Assembly (NCBI GenBank): GCA_023380955.1
Contig: JAMCTB010000174.1
Span: 1 to 5,652 of the forward strand
Direction of reading: 5' to 3'
Length of the DNA: 5,652 nt
Source of the DNA: Chloroflexota bacterium
Lineage (GTDB): Bacteria; Chloroflexota; UBA6077
Shown one piece after another: positions 5,574 through 5,652 of this stretch. Both the position numbers and the translations under genes were made by a program. Within the stretch, counting starts at the first letter, position 1; every line of letters begins with the position of its first letter. The notes beneath the pieces are model-generated. The model was not told where the DNA came from and ran no database searches. It saw only the letters and a list, made by a program, of their open reading frames with translations.

Positions 5574-5596
5574 GGCTCCACGCCGCGCCTGGAGCC
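5574..5596. other. Perfect inverted repeat in the divergent intergenic region (possible operator)
   Basis: GGCTCCA (5574-5580) and TGGAGCC (5590-5596) form a 7-bp stem with a 9-nt GC-rich loop. It lies between the minus-strand promoter and the start of the divergent gene, without a T tract, so an operator or leader structure for the rightward gene fits better than a terminator. Confidence 0.4.
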
Positions 5597-5637
5597 TTCG
5601 AGGGTAGTTTCGCAAAGCGCTAGGAGAAGATAGGACT

Positions 5638-5652
5638 ATGAAGTCGATCGTT
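5638..5652 (+). CDS. Start of a divergent gene, truncated by the window end (MKSIV...)
   Basis: ATG at 5638 is followed by only four more codons. AGGAG at 5622-5626 lies 11 bases upstream, with a closer AGGA at 5632-5635. The divergent arrangement and adequate ribosome binding site support a real start, but five residues cannot identify the product. Rightward promoter boxes are weak (TTGCCT at 5539-5544 and ACTAAT at 5561-5566, spacer 16). Confidence 0.45.

Overview
The window is high-GC bacterial DNA with the gene style of a free-living, probably anaerobic or thermophilic lineage. A Chloroflexota-like origin is my best guess. It rests on three things: a DUF58/TgpA-type transglutaminase pair, a two-zinc-ribbon protein of the CxxC-x17-CxxC type, and intergenic DNA full of short repeats. 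No rRNA, tRNA or other taxonomic marker is present, so this stays an inference.

Left part (about 1-2880): the 3' end of a DUF58 protein is followed by a complete TgpA-type membrane transglutaminase. This pair normally sits next to a MoxR-type AAA ATPase in a tight operon. Here about 290 bp of 37-bp palindromic repeats and related inverted DNA separate the two genes. The DUF58 stop codon lies inside the first repeat unit.

Middle (about 2820-4250): the 3' end of the transglutaminase gene runs into a second, unrelated repeat family, 7-bp units arranged as 28-bp higher-order units and present in both orientations around a 136-bp core. Then come a 182-aa cysteine-rich orphan (12 Cys, two CW motifs), a candidate promoter inside an inverted repeat, and a 106-aa double zinc-ribbon protein. 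A third family, based on GAGTTCC, fills the convergent junction.

Right part (4251-5652): a minus-strand gene encodes a complete TIGR00300/LOR-SDH-domain protein, the stand-alone form related to archaeal-type ornithine cyclodeaminase and the C-terminal part of cyanobacterial ArgZ/AgrE. It has an extended -10 promoter. A divergent gene begins 15 bases before the window ends.

I find no convincing multi-gene novel system. The most unusual content is the three short-repeat families, two of which appear to have been written over the 3' ends of neighbouring genes, and the cysteine-rich orphan. The zinc-ribbon, cysteine-rich and ornithine-cyclodeaminase-like genes show no evident functional link to each other or to the DUF58/TgpA pair.
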